Assembly (NCBI RefSeq): GCF_025666195.1
Contig: NZ_CP102592.1
Coordinates: 1,364,001 to 1,428,000 of the forward strand
Direction of reading: 5' to 3'
Origin: Xanthomonas sp. CFBP 8443
Lineage (GTDB): Bacteria > Pseudomonadota > Gammaproteobacteria > Xanthomonadales > Xanthomonadaceae
DNA: 64,000 bases
Shown in pieces: positions 46,901 through 55,563 of this stretch. Each line of letters starts with the position of its first letter. Position 1 is the first letter of the stretch. The notes below the pieces were generated by a model that saw only the letters and a list, made by a program, of their open reading frames with translations, did not search any database and had not been told where the DNA came from. The translations under genes and the position numbers were made by a program.

Positions 46901-48136
46901 ATGAGCCGTCGCGTCGTCATAACCGGCATGGGCCTGGTATCGCCGTTGGGCAATGACCTGGCCAGCAGTTGGGAAGGAATCGTCAACGGGCGTTCCGGCA
47001 TCGGCCCGATCACCCAGATCGATGCGTCGCAGTTCACCACCAAGATCGCCGGCGAGATCAAGGATTTCGATCCGACCAAGTACATGTCCTCCAAGGACGC
47101 CAAGAAGATGGATTCGTTCATCCACTACGGCGTCGGCGCCTCGCTGATGGCGCTGGACGATTCGGGCCTGGTGATCGACGACAGCAACGCCGAACGCATC
47201 GGCGCGATCCTCGGCTCGGGCATCGGCGGCCTGCTCGGCATCGAGGAGCAGACCATCAAATTCCACGAGGGCGGCGCGCGCAAGATCTCGCCGTTCTACG
47301 TGCCCAGCACCATCATCAACATGCTGCCGGGACAGGTGAGCCTGCTCAAGGGCCTGAAGGGCCCGACCTTCTCGGCGGTCTCGGCCTGCGCCACCTCCAA
47401 TCATTCGATCGGCACGGCGATGCGCATGATCCAGCACGGCGACGCCGACGTGATGCTGGCCGGCGGCGCCGAGCGCGGCTCCTCGCCGACCTCGGTCGGC
47501 GGCTTCTGCTCGATGAAGGCGATGTCCACCCGCAACGACGATCCCACCGCCGCCTCGCGGCCGTGGGACAAGGGCCGCGACGGCTTTGTGCTCGGCGACG
47601 GCGCCGGCGTGCTGGTGCTGGAAGAGTACGAACACGCCAAGGCGCGCGGCGCGCGGATCTACGCCGAGCTGGTCGGCTTCGGCGCCAGTTCCGATGCATT
47701 CCACATGACCGCCCCGAGCGAGGATGGCGAAGGCGCCGCGCGCAGCATGGTCGCGGCGATGAAGGACGCCAAGCTCAATCCTGAGCAGATCGATTACCTC
47801 AACGCGCACGGCACCTCCACGCCGCTGGGCGACCTGGCCGAGACCCTGGCGATGAAGCGCGCGCTCGGCGACCACGCCTACAAGACCATGGTCAGCTCGA
47901 CCAAGTCGATGACCGGGCACCTGCTCGGCGCGGCCGGCGGCGCCGAGGCGATCTTCTCGGTGATGGCGATCCACGCCGGCATCATCCCGCCGACGATCAA
48001 CCTGGAAGAGCCGGGCGAAGGCTGCGACCTGGACTACGTGCCGAACGTGGCGCGCGAGAAGAAGATCGATGTGGCCATGTCCAATGGGTTCGGCTTCGGC
48101 GGGACCAACGGGACATTGGTGTTCAGGCGGCTTTGA
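46901..48136 (+). CDS. fabF: Beta-ketoacyl-ACP synthase II
   Basis: 411 residues. Elongating condensing enzyme: Cys163 in VSACATSNHSIG, His in LNAHGTSTPLGD and His in KSMTGHLLGAAGG. GAGGAG lies 8 bp before the ATG at 46901, fixing the start MSRRVVITGMGLVSPLG. It ends in a region with heptamer repeats before pabB. Confidence 0.97.
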   Translation: MSRRVVITGMGLVSPLGNDLASSWEGIVNGRSGIGPITQIDASQFTTKIAGEIKDFDPTKYMSSKDAKKMDSFIHYGVGASLMALDDSGLVIDDSNAERIGAILGSGIGGLLGIEEQTIKFHEGGARKISPFYVPSTIINMLPGQVSLLKGLKGPTFSAVSACATSNHSIGTAMRMIQHGDADVMLAGGAERGSSPTSVGGFCSMKAMSTRNDDPTAASRPWDKGRDGFVLGDGAGVLVLEEYEHAKARGARIYAELVGFGASSDAFHMTAPSEDGEGAARSMVAAMKDAKLNPEQIDYLNAHGTSTPLGDLAETLAMKRALGDHAYKTMVSSTKSMTGHLLGAAGGAEAIFSVMAIHAGIIPPTINLEEPGEGCDLDYVPNVAREKKIDVAMSNGFGFGGTNGTLVFRRL

Positions 48137-48167
48137 GGTTGCGGGAGTCGGGACTCGGGCACCGGTC

Positions 48168-48202
48168 GGGACTCGGGACTCGGGACTCGGGACTCGGGAC
48201 TC
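48168..48202. repeat. Heptamer tandem array (GGGACTC)5
   Basis: Five perfect copies of GGGACTC, preceded by variants at 48143-48158. Intergenic between fabF and pabB. Related to the CCCGATT-type array at 1142-1166. Copy number may vary by strand slippage. Confidence 0.75.
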
Positions 48203-48269
48203 GTAGAGCCTACTTGCTGGTTTGAATCGCGAGCTGGTTTTTGGCGCGCCTTTTTCTGATGCGGAGAAG

Positions 48270-48294
48270 GCGCCCGTACCGCGGGAACGGGCGC
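48270..48294 (+). other. Hairpin before pabB
   Basis: GCGCCCGT / ACGGGCGC, an 8-bp stem with a 9-nt loop, without T-run, 70 bp before the pabB start. Confidence 0.35.
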
Positions 48295-48362
48295 GTCCGT
48301 GGTTGCGCCTGTGTCCCCTATGGCGGCGTCGCATCACCTCCCATCCTCCCGCCGGATTTCTG

Positions 48363-49712
48363 ATGCTGCGTACCGTTCCCCTGCCGGCCGACACAGATCT
48401 GCTGGCGCTGCACCGCCTGGCGCCGCAGCGCTATCCGCTGCTGCTGGAATCGGCCGCGTCGGGGACCGCGCAGGGCCGCTGGGACCTGCTGCTGATCGCC
48501 AGCGACGAGGGCCTGCGCCTGGACCGCGACGGTGTGACCCGCGACCTGCACGGCGCGCCGCTCGCGGGCGATTTCCTGGCGGCGCTGGACGCGCAATGGC
48601 ACGCCGAACGCTGCGCGCGCGACGAACCGCGCTGGCCGTTCCGCGGCGGCTGGGCGCTGCTGCTGGACTACGAACTGGCGGCGCAGGTCGAGCCGGTGCT
48701 GCAGTTGCCGCAGGGACAGGCGCCGGCGCCGGTCGCCTTGGCCCTGCGCTGCCCGGCCGCGCTGCTGCGCGACCATGCCAGCGGCGAGTGCGTGGCGCTG
48801 GCGGAGACCGCGCATGCGGAACTGCTGGACCAGCTGCTCGCCGATCTGCAGGCCTTGCCCGCTGCCGCGCCGCTGCCGAGCTGGACCCCGCCGCTGGCGA
48901 TCGACGAAGACCCGCCGCAGCGCTTCGTCGACGGCGTGCGCCGCATCCTCGATTACCTGCGCGCCGGCGACGTATTCCAGGTCAACCTGTCGCGGCGCTG
49001 GTCGGCGCGCTTCGCCGCCGCTGTGGACCCGGCCACGCTGTACGCGCAGCTGCGTCGCGCCAATCCGGCGCCGTTCGCCGGCCTGTTCGTCGGTCATGGT
49101 CGCGCGGTGGTCAGTTCCTCGCCGGAACGGCTGGTGTCGGTGCGCGGCGAGGTGGTCGAGACCCGGCCGATCGCCGGCACCCGCCCGCGCGCGCCCGGCG
49201 ACGACGAGGCCGCGCGCATCCGCGAGCTGGTCGGGCATCCCAAGGAACGCGCCGAGCACGTGATGCTGATCGACCTGGAGCGCAACGACCTGGGCCGGGT
49301 CTGCGCGCCGGGCAGCGTCGAGGTCGACGAGCTGATGACGGTGGAGAGCTACGCGCACGTGCACCACATCGTCAGCAACGTGCGCGGCCGGCTGCGCGAC
49401 GGCGTCAGCCCCGGCGAGGTGATCCGCGCCACCTTCCCCGGCGGCACCATCACCGGCTGCCCCAAGGTGCGCTGCATGCAGATCATCGCCGAGCTGGAAC
49501 GGACCCCGCGCGGCGCCTACACCGGCGCGTTCGGCTGGCTCAACCGCGACGGCGACATGGACCTGAACATCCTGATCCGCACCGCCGAAGTGGACGGCGC
49601 GCAGGCGCATTTCCGCACCGGTGCCGGCATCGTGGTCGACTCGCAGCCCGAACGCGAGCTCGACGAGACCCGGGCCAAGGCGCGCGGCCTGCTGCGCGCG
49701 CTGGAACCGTGA
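48363..49712 (+). CDS. pabB: Aminodeoxychorismate synthase component I-like (PabB)
   Basis: 449 residues. Chorismate-binding (anthranilate synthase/ADC synthase) family: AGDVFQVNLSRRW, SSSPERLVSVRGEVVETRPIAG, LVGHPKERAEHVMLIDLERNDLGRV, and GGTITGCPKVRCMQII. It would make 4-amino-4-deoxychorismate for folate. Position 271 is Ala (RPIAGTRPR), where E. coli PabB has the catalytic Lys274 (PIKGT) and TrpE has Ala. So it may be an Ala-type PabB or a TrpE-like enzyme; its fab-cluster location matches pabB/pabC of other gammaproteobacteria. Start from MLRTVPLPADTD. Confidence 0.8.
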   Translation: MLRTVPLPADTDLLALHRLAPQRYPLLLESAASGTAQGRWDLLLIASDEGLRLDRDGVTRDLHGAPLAGDFLAALDAQWHAERCARDEPRWPFRGGWALLLDYELAAQVEPVLQLPQGQAPAPVALALRCPAALLRDHASGECVALAETAHAELLDQLLADLQALPAAAPLPSWTPPLAIDEDPPQRFVDGVRRILDYLRAGDVFQVNLSRRWSARFAAAVDPATLYAQLRRANPAPFAGLFVGHGRAVVSSSPERLVSVRGEVVETRPIAGTRPRAPGDDEAARIRELVGHPKERAEHVMLIDLERNDLGRVCAPGSVEVDELMTVESYAHVHHIVSNVRGRLRDGVSPGEVIRATFPGGTITGCPKVRCMQIIAELERTPRGAYTGAFGWLNRDGDMDLNILIRTAEVDGAQAHFRTGAGIVVDSQPERELDETRAKARGLLRALEP

Positions 49713-49787
49713 GCGGCGCGCGCGCGATACCGGCCGGTGCCGGTCGCGCGGTATCCTGCACCCCGTTGAATTCGCTTCGAGGTGGTC

Positions 49788-50846
49788 GTGGCTTGGGCTA
49801 AACGCGGGTGTCTGACCCTGCTGGCGACGTTGCTGGTGCTTGCGCTGCTGGCCGCCGCGGCCGGCGCATGGTGGTGGCAGGGCTATCGCGCCTTCTCCGA
49901 GCGGCCGCTGCACGCGGCGCAGCCCAGCGTGGAAGTGGCCCGCGGCGATTCGTTCAACGGCATGCTGCGCAAGCTGCGCGCGGCCGGGGTCGAGCAGGGC
50001 AGCGACCTGCAATGGCAGCTGCTGGCGCGCCAGCTCGATGCCGCCGGCAAGCTCAAGGTCGGCGAATACGCGCTGCAGCCGGCGCTGACCCCGCGCGAGC
50101 TGCTGCTGCGCATGCGCAAGGGCCAGGTGATCCACTACCGCTTCACCATCGTCGAGGGCTGGAACATCCGCCAGCTGCGCGCGGCGCTGAACGCGGCCAC
50201 GCCGCTGCGCCACGTCACCACCGAGCTCAGCGACAGCGAACTGATGACCAGGCTCGGCCAGCCCGCACAGCATCCGGAAGGCCGCTTCCTGCCAGAGACC
50301 TACTTGTACCAGCGCGAGGACAGCGACCTGGACGTGCTGCGGCGCGCCCACGCGGCGATGGACAAGGCGCTGGCCGAAGCCTGGGCCGCGCGCGCCGCCG
50401 ACCTGCCGCTGCAATCGCCGGAACAGGCGCTGGCCCTGGCCTCGATCGTGGAGAAGGAAACCGGCCTGGCCGCCGAGCGGCCGCAGATCGCCGGCGTGTT
50501 CGTGCGCCGCCTGCGGCTGGGCATGAAGCTGCAGACCGATCCGACCGTGATCTACGGCATCGGCAGCGCCTACGACGGCAACATCCGCAAGCGCGACCTG
50601 GAGACCGACACGCCGTACAACACCTACACCCGCGCCGGCCTGACCCCGACCCCGATCGCCATGCCCGGCCGCGACGCGCTGCGCGCGGCGACCAACCCGG
50701 CGCCCGGCGACAGCCTGTACTTCGTCGCGGTCGGCGACGGCAGCGGCACGCACGTGTTTTCCGCCAGCTATGCCGAGCACACCGCGGCGGTGGCGCGCTA
50801 CCTGCAGCGCCTGCGCGCGCGCAGCGGCGCGGCGGTGACGCCATGA
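49788..50846 (+). CDS. mltG: Endolytic murein transglycosylase MltG
   Basis: 352 residues. One N-terminal membrane anchor (LTLLATLLVLALLAAAAGAWWW, about 9-30), a LysM-like subdomain, then the YceG/MltG domain with the catalytic Glu in ALASIVEKETGLAAERPQIAGVF and LQTDPTVIYGIG. Cleaves nascent glycan strands to limit their length. GAGG ends 6 bp before the GTG at 49788, so I prefer it over the GTG at 49782 two codons earlier. Overlaps tmk (ATGA). Confidence 0.93.
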   Translation: MAWAKRGCLTLLATLLVLALLAAAAGAWWWQGYRAFSERPLHAAQPSVEVARGDSFNGMLRKLRAAGVEQGSDLQWQLLARQLDAAGKLKVGEYALQPALTPRELLLRMRKGQVIHYRFTIVEGWNIRQLRAALNAATPLRHVTTELSDSELMTRLGQPAQHPEGRFLPETYLYQREDSDLDVLRRAHAAMDKALAEAWAARAADLPLQSPEQALALASIVEKETGLAAERPQIAGVFVRRLRLGMKLQTDPTVIYGIGSAYDGNIRKRDLETDTPYNTYTRAGLTPTPIAMPGRDALRAATNPAPGDSLYFVAVGDGSGTHVFSASYAEHTAAVARYLQRLRARSGAAVTP

Positions 50847-51511
50847 GCGAGGCCGTGCTGCGCCACCATCGCTTCGTCAGCCTGGAAGGCGGCGAGGGCG
50901 CCGGCAAGACCACCGCGATCAACGCGATCCGCGACTGGCTGCAGGCGCAGGGCCACGAGGTCGTACTGACCCGCGAACCCGGCGGCACGCCGCTGGCCGA
51001 GCGCATCCGCGAGCTGCTGCTCAACAACGCGCCGGCGTTGCAGCCGGCCGAGCCGCTGGCCGCCGAGGCCGAACTGCTGCTGGTGTTCGCCGCGCGCGCC
51101 CAGCACGTGCGCGAGGTGATCCGCCCGGCGCTGCAGCGCGGCGCCTACGTGGTCAGCGACCGCTTCACCGATTCCAGCTACGCCTACCAGGGCGAGGGCC
51201 GCGGCCTGGACCGCGCCTGGATCGCCGACCTGGAACGGCGCGCGGTCGGCCTGCAGCCGGGGCTGACCCTGCTGCTGGACCTGGACGTGCAGATCGGCCG
51301 CGCCCGCACCAGCGGCCGCGACCTGTGGCCGGACCGGATCGAGAGCGAGCAGGACGATTTCTTCCAGCGCGTGCGCGCCGGCTTCCGCCAGCGCGCCGCG
51401 CAGGACCCGCAGCGCTTCCGCACCATCGACGCCAGCCAGCCGCCGCAGGCGGTGGCGCACGATGTGGCCGCCGCGCTGGCGGCCTGGGTGCAGCAGGAGC
51501 GCGCGCCATGA
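50843..51511 (+). CDS. tmk: Thymidylate kinase
   Basis: 222 residues. Phosphorylates dTMP to dTDP. P-loop LEGGEGAGKTT at about 14-24, the DRF-type SDRFTDSSYAYQGEGRG and the lid region RARTSGRDLWPDRIE. Overlaps mltG before and holB after, both by four bases. Confidence 0.96.
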   Translation: MSEAVLRHHRFVSLEGGEGAGKTTAINAIRDWLQAQGHEVVLTREPGGTPLAERIRELLLNNAPALQPAEPLAAEAELLLVFAARAQHVREVIRPALQRGAYVVSDRFTDSSYAYQGEGRGLDRAWIADLERRAVGLQPGLTLLLDLDVQIGRARTSGRDLWPDRIESEQDDFFQRVRAGFRQRAAQDPQRFRTIDASQPPQAVAHDVAAALAAWVQQERAP

Positions 51512-52470
51512 GCGAGCTGTCCTTCGCGCCCTGGCAGCAGCGCGCCTACGAACAGACCGTGGCCGCGCTCGACGCCGGCCGGCTCGGCCATGGCCTGCTG
51601 ATCTGCGGCCCGGACGGCCTGGGCAAGCGCGCGGTGGCGCTGAAGCTGGCCGCGCACGTGCTCGGCCAGGGCGAACCGGCCGCGAACCTGCGCAGCGCGC
51701 AGCTGATCGCCGCCGGTACCCATCCCGACCTGCAGCTGATCTCGTTCATTCCCAACCGTACCGGCGACAAGCTGCGCACCGAGATCGTCATCGAACAGGT
51801 GCGCGAGATCTCGCAGAAGCTGTCGCTGACCCCGCAGTACGGCATCGCCCAGGTGGTGGTGGTGGATCCGGCCGACGCGATCAACCGCGCCGCCTGCAAC
51901 GCCCTGCTCAAGACCCTGGAAGAGCCGCAGCCCGGCCGCTACCTGTGGCTGATCAGCGCGCAGCCGGCACGGCTGCCGGCGACCATCCGCAGCCGCTGCC
52001 AGCGCCTGGAGTTCAAGCTGCCGCCGGCCGACGAGGCGATCGCCTGGCTGCTGGCCCAGGAGTTCCCGGAAAAGACCGCGCGCGAGGCGCTGGCCGCCGC
52101 GCGCGGCCACCCCGGCCTGGCCGCGCAGTGGCTGCGCGAGGACGGCCTGAAGCTGCGCCGGCAGGTGGCCACCGACCTGGAGCAGGTCGCCGCCGGCAAG
52201 CTGGGCACGGTCGAGGCGGCGCAGCGCTGGAGCGGCGACGGCCTCGCCGAGCAGCGCCTGGGCCACGCCGCCGACCTGGCGCTGGCGCAGGCCTCGCAGG
52301 CTGGCTTGACCGACCCGGCGCGATTGCACAAGCTGGCGACCTGGTTCGACGCAGCCAACCGCACCCGCGACCTGCTGCGCACCACCGTCCGTGGCGACCT
52401 GGCCATCGCGGAACTGTTGTTGGCCTGGCGCGATGGCGATCGCCCGGTCCGGAGAGGGGGACAACGATGA
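51508..52470 (+). CDS. holB: DNA polymerase III delta' subunit
   Basis: 320 residues. Clamp-loader subunit: HGLLICGPDGLGKRAVALKL (a degenerate P-loop, as in delta'), [25 protein letters not shown], and LISAQPARLPATIRSRCQRLEF. The zinc-binding Cys cluster of E. coli delta' appears absent between the P-loop and the THPD motif. Overlaps tmk and pilZ by four bases each. Confidence 0.95.
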   Translation: MSELSFAPWQQRAYEQTVAALDAGRLGHGLLICGPDGLGKRAVALKLAAHVLGQGEPAANLRSAQLIAAGTHPDLQLISFIPNRTGDKLRTEIVIEQVREISQKLSLTPQYGIAQVVVVDPADAINRAACNALLKTLEEPQPGRYLWLISAQPARLPATIRSRCQRLEFKLPPADEAIAWLLAQEFPEKTAREALAAARGHPGLAAQWLREDGLKLRRQVATDLEQVAAGKLGTVEAAQRWSGDGLAEQRLGHAADLALAQASQAGLTDPARLHKLATWFDAANRTRDLLRTTVRGDLAIAELLLAWRDGDRPVRRGGQR

Positions 52471-52820
52471 GTGCGATGAGCGGACGTCAGGGCATCCTGT
52501 CGCTGGCGGTGAAAGACAAGGCGGCGCTATACAACGCGTACATGCCGTTCGTGAAGAACGGCGGCATCTTCGTGCCCACGCCCAAGCGCTATTTCCTGGG
52601 CGACGAAGTGTTCCTGCTGCTGACCCTGCCCGATTCCAGCGAGCGCCTGCCGGTGGCCGGCAAGGTGATCTGGGTGACCCCGATGGGCGCGCAGGGCAAC
52701 CGCACCGCCGGTATCGGCGTGCAGCTGCCGGACAACAGCGAAGGCGAGACCATCCGCAACAAGATCGAGACCCAGCTGGCCGGCACCCTCAACGCCGACA
52801 AGCCCACCCAGACCATGTAG
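52467..52820 (+). CDS. PilZ-domain protein of the type IV pilus/FimX pathway
   Basis: 117 residues, a single PilZ domain. It starts MSAMSGRQGILSLAVKDKAALYNAYMPF and contains NGGIFVPTPKRYFLGDEVFLLL and GKVIWVTPMGAQ. The c-di-GMP-binding RxxxR and (D/N)xSxxG motifs are missing, as in the studied Xanthomonas campestris PilZ protein encoded after holB, which binds the c-di-GMP receptor FimX and is required for pilus function. Here it also follows tmk-holB, so the same role is likely. Its start overlaps holB (ATGA). Confidence 0.88.
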   Translation: MSAMSGRQGILSLAVKDKAALYNAYMPFVKNGGIFVPTPKRYFLGDEVFLLLTLPDSSERLPVAGKVIWVTPMGAQGNRTAGIGVQLPDNSEGETIRNKIETQLAGTLNADKPTQTM

Positions 52821-52852
52821 CGGCCGCGCCGGCATGGCGTCCGCGGGGACCG

Positions 52853-52880
52853 TTGACGCCAGCCGCAACGCCCCTATAAT
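52853..52880 (+). promoter_or_regulatory. Sigma-70 promoter of tRNA-Val(CAC)
   Basis: TTGACG (52853-52858), a 16-bp spacer and a perfect TATAAT (52875-52880), 16 bp before the tRNA. Confidence 0.8.
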
Positions 52881-52896
52881 GTGCGGCTCGCGACAC

Positions 52897-52971
52897 GGGC
52901 GGTTAGCTCAGCGGTAGAGCATTGCCTTCACACGGCAAGGGTCGCAGGTTCGAACCCTGCACCGCCCACCA
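52897..52971 (+). tRNA. tRNA-Val(CAC)
   Basis: 75 nt with acceptor GGGCGGT/ACCGCCC, encoded ACCA, and anticodon CAC in TTGCCTTCACACGGCAA. Confidence 0.97.
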
Positions 52972-52991
52972 CGAAATCAAGATTTTACGAG

Positions 52992-53015
52992 AAGCCGGCC
53001 TAGTGCCGGCTTTTT
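52992..53015 (+). terminator. Terminator of tRNA-Val(CAC)
   Basis: AAGCCGGC-CTAGT-GCCGGC followed by TTTTT. Confidence 0.85.
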
Positions 53016-53177
53016 CGTATCTGCACGGTAACCGCGACGACGAGTGCAGAACGGCGGTATCGACGTGCGTGTTGAATGATGCAGCCGTGTCGGAATCCTG
53101 ATACCGCCGCGCCGAACTGTTGGCGATCCTCGCCATGCCGGACGCGGGCCACAGGCCGCTCGTCCCGCGGGCCTTGA

Positions 53178-53621
53178 GCAGGCCTCGCCGAAATTCGGAA
53201 CACGCTGCCGTTGGCGGCCCTAAGAGCTGCCGCGAAAAAGACCCAGGCGCAGATTGCTGAAGCGTTAAACGGTTCACAGGCTGCTGTGTCCAAGTTCGAG
53301 GGTCGCGGCGACTTTCTGTTGTCCACCCTGTGCAAATACGCCCAGGCGCTCAGTGCGCGCGTGGAGCTGTCTATCCACCTGGATGGTGGAACATTTGACT
53401 CAACCCCTTATGAAGACGAAGGTCAAATGTGCTTCCGCTTGGCAAAACGCCACACCAAGAAAATTGCCGCCGAAAGCATGCTCAACACGATTCACCTGCT
53501 AAGTGAACTGAGTGACCACCCGGTCCAGATGCGCGAATCCAATGCTGGCGGGAGTCGCCGTAGAAGCGGTCACTACCGCAGCGAACGCATGCCGGACCGC
53601 GGAGCTGACTGCGATGACTAA
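53178..53621 (+). pseudogene. Relic of an XRE-type antitoxin-like regulator
   Basis: The frame reads AALRAAAKKTQAQIAEALNG then SQAAVSKFEGRGDFLLSTLC and ARVELSIHLDGG, resembling XRE/HigA-type helix-turn-helix proteins (usually TLPLAALR.. TQAQIAEAL.. ISKLE.. STLR.. LGGRLEL). A TGA at about 53173 closes the frame upstream, and there is only a TTG near the start (53211), so the N-terminus of the family is missing. The later part (STPYEDEGQMCFRLAKRHTKK) is less GC-rich than its neighbours. Likely a 5'-truncated remnant of a transferred toxin-antitoxin pair; no toxin is seen. Confidence 0.45.
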
Positions 53622-53793
53622 CGGATTGCGCTTGCAAGTAGGCGCCCTGCAGCGGCAGTTGGAACCCGCATCGCCGGATCCGTTCGGTGCGAACGCGCTG
53701 CGACTGGACCCAGCGGAGTTTTTGCGTTTTCTGCGCGATGCGCAGGGACGCCTGACGGGCTTCGAGTTCGATGGCGAGCGGTATTTGACATAG
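53614..53793 (+). pseudogene. Small fragment, unidentified
   Basis: 59 residues, MTNGLRLQVGALQRQLEPAS... to FLRFLRDAQGRLTGFEFDGE. The FLRDAQGRLTGFEF pattern resembles the C-terminal tail of serine hydrolases or similar enzymes, so this may be a remnant of a larger gene. No Shine-Dalgarno and no family call; it overlaps the XRE relic by 8 bp. Confidence 0.25.
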
Positions 53794-53981
53794 CCGTAAG
53801 CGTGGCCGGAACAAGGTAGAAGCAACGGCCAGCACGGGCGCGATCGCCAGGCGGGTTCGCCCTACCGGGCCAGCGCACGTGTTCGCAGCGCGCGTCGGCC
53901 ATTTCGTCGGCCTTATCCTCGTTTTGTCCGAAGGCACCCGCCCAGGTATTGGGCCGGTTCCATACTCGCGGCCGTTCCATC

Positions 53982-55109
53982 ATGCCGGGGTACATCGTGC
54001 GAAACCTTTTCCGTTCCGTTACTTATCGCTTGCTTGTCGGTGTGCTTGTCTTCCTCTGCGCGGCGATGCCGCTGCGGGCGCAGTCGCAGGCGACGCCACT
54101 CGAAGACTTCATCGCTACCTATGCCGCGCAACACGGCTTCAGCGGTACTGTCCTGGTCCAGCAGGACGGCAAGCGGCGATACCAGCGCAGTTTCGGCCTG
54201 TCCAGTGTCCAGTACGGCGTCGCCAACGGCGACCAGACCCGGTACTGGATCGCTTCCATCACCAAACTGTTCACCGCCACCCTGGTGCTGCAACTGCATG
54301 AAGAAGGAAAACTGGACCTGCAGGCGAACGTGGCCAGCTACCTGCCCGATTACGCCATCGCCGGTGCCGACCGTATCACTTTGCATCAGCTTCTCAACCA
54401 CACTTCCGGACTGCAGAACTTCGACCAGGTGAAAAGCTTGGAGCAGGCGTTGACCGGGGGCTTGCCGACCTACCAGTCGCCCTATACCAGCGATCGGTTG
54501 ATAAGAAAATTCTGCAGCGGACCGCTACTGCATGCCCCGGGCACGACGTTCGACTACAACAACGGCGATTACCTGATCCTGGGCAAGGTCATCGAACGCG
54601 TCACCGGCAAAGCCTACGAGCAGGTGTTGCAGGACCGGATTCTGAAGCCGCTGGGACTGACCCATACCGGCATGCTGCGCCATGAAAGCATCGTCGAAGG
54701 CCTGGCCTCCACCTACTCGTATCGCGAAGACCTCAAGTCCCTGTCCAACGACTTCCCGGTCTATCCGGAGAACTGGTACTCCGCCGGCGCGATGTACTCT
54801 ACGGCCGAAGATGTGCTCAGGTTCTCGGACGCGCTGTTCGGGTCCGGCCTGTTGCGCAAGGAAAGCATCGCCCGGCTGACCACCCCCGGGCTCGACGACT
54901 ACGGTTATGGCCTGTGGGTCTACGAGACGCGGATAGGCGCCGCCAAGCACCGCGTCGCCAAACGTCCCGGCCGGATCATGGGCGCGCAGGCGCAGCTGTA
55001 TCGTTTCCTCGACCGCGACCTGACCATCGTCATTCTCGCCAATACCGCCAACACCGACCTGGACGAATTCGTTTCGCGGATAGGCAAGGTCGCGGTCGGT
55101 TCAAAGTAG
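53982..55109 (+). CDS. Class C beta-lactamase-family serine hydrolase
   Basis: 375 residues. N-terminal signal peptide or anchor LLVGVLVFLCAAMPLRAQS, so periplasmic. Catalytic motif SITK (Ser92, Lys95) in WIASITKLFTATLVLQLHEEGK, the YxN motif YNN at 192-194 (FDYNNGDYLILG), and NHTSGL at 139-144. The third KTG-type motif is not clear; it may be the RIMGAQ segment near 340. Such S12 proteins include D-peptidases and esterases, so true beta-lactamase activity is not implied. The start at 53982 places the signal peptide near the N-terminus. Isolated in an accessory patch. Confidence 0.82.
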   Translation: MPGYIVRNLFRSVTYRLLVGVLVFLCAAMPLRAQSQATPLEDFIATYAAQHGFSGTVLVQQDGKRRYQRSFGLSSVQYGVANGDQTRYWIASITKLFTATLVLQLHEEGKLDLQANVASYLPDYAIAGADRITLHQLLNHTSGLQNFDQVKSLEQALTGGLPTYQSPYTSDRLIRKFCSGPLLHAPGTTFDYNNGDYLILGKVIERVTGKAYEQVLQDRILKPLGLTHTGMLRHESIVEGLASTYSYREDLKSLSNDFPVYPENWYSAGAMYSTAEDVLRFSDALFGSGLLRKESIARLTTPGLDDYGYGLWVYETRIGAAKHRVAKRPGRIMGAQAQLYRFLDRDLTIVILANTANTDLDEFVSRIGKVAVGSK

Positions 55110-55563
55110 TGCGTGCGATGACTGCTCGCGCGGCCCGAGCCGTCCCCTGTTCGTGATATCTGCGAAGATGATGCGGTCGAAATTTCTTGGAAAGATTTTT
55201 TGATTCCCATGCATACGGAGATTGATGCGCTTTCGATTGACGGCTATCGCGCGTTTCAAGCGCACGTGAAATGCTGGGTCTGCTCACATCACGCGGACCG
55301 CACGGCACTGCCAATCTGCCATCAGTGATGATTGAGCCGAGTGTGTTAGCGCGAGTTCGAGCGCGTAAAGTGGCCGCGGCGTGGCTGTCATCAGCATGTT
55401 CGGTCCCGGTCGCTGCAGACCGAGTACGCGACTGAACTAGAGCGAGCGGCCTCGGCCCGTTGGCATTGATCATCCGATTCCAACCTGTACCCAGCGCGGA
55501 CTGACCAGCCCTGGCTCCCCTTCGGCTCACGAATCGCTCACGGCCGCTATAGATACTCCGGCC
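55110..55563. other. Gap between serine hydrolase and Nei-like gene
   Basis: 454 bp with lower GC than the neighbours in places (for example TTGGAAAGATTTTTTGATTCC near 55188-55208). No gene, RNA or clear terminator found. Confidence 0.5.

Noticed and set aside
53041..53335. Minus-strand gene after tRNA-Val
   Set aside because: The frames there give low-complexity, unrecognisable products with no ribosome binding site, and run antisense to the XRE relic.
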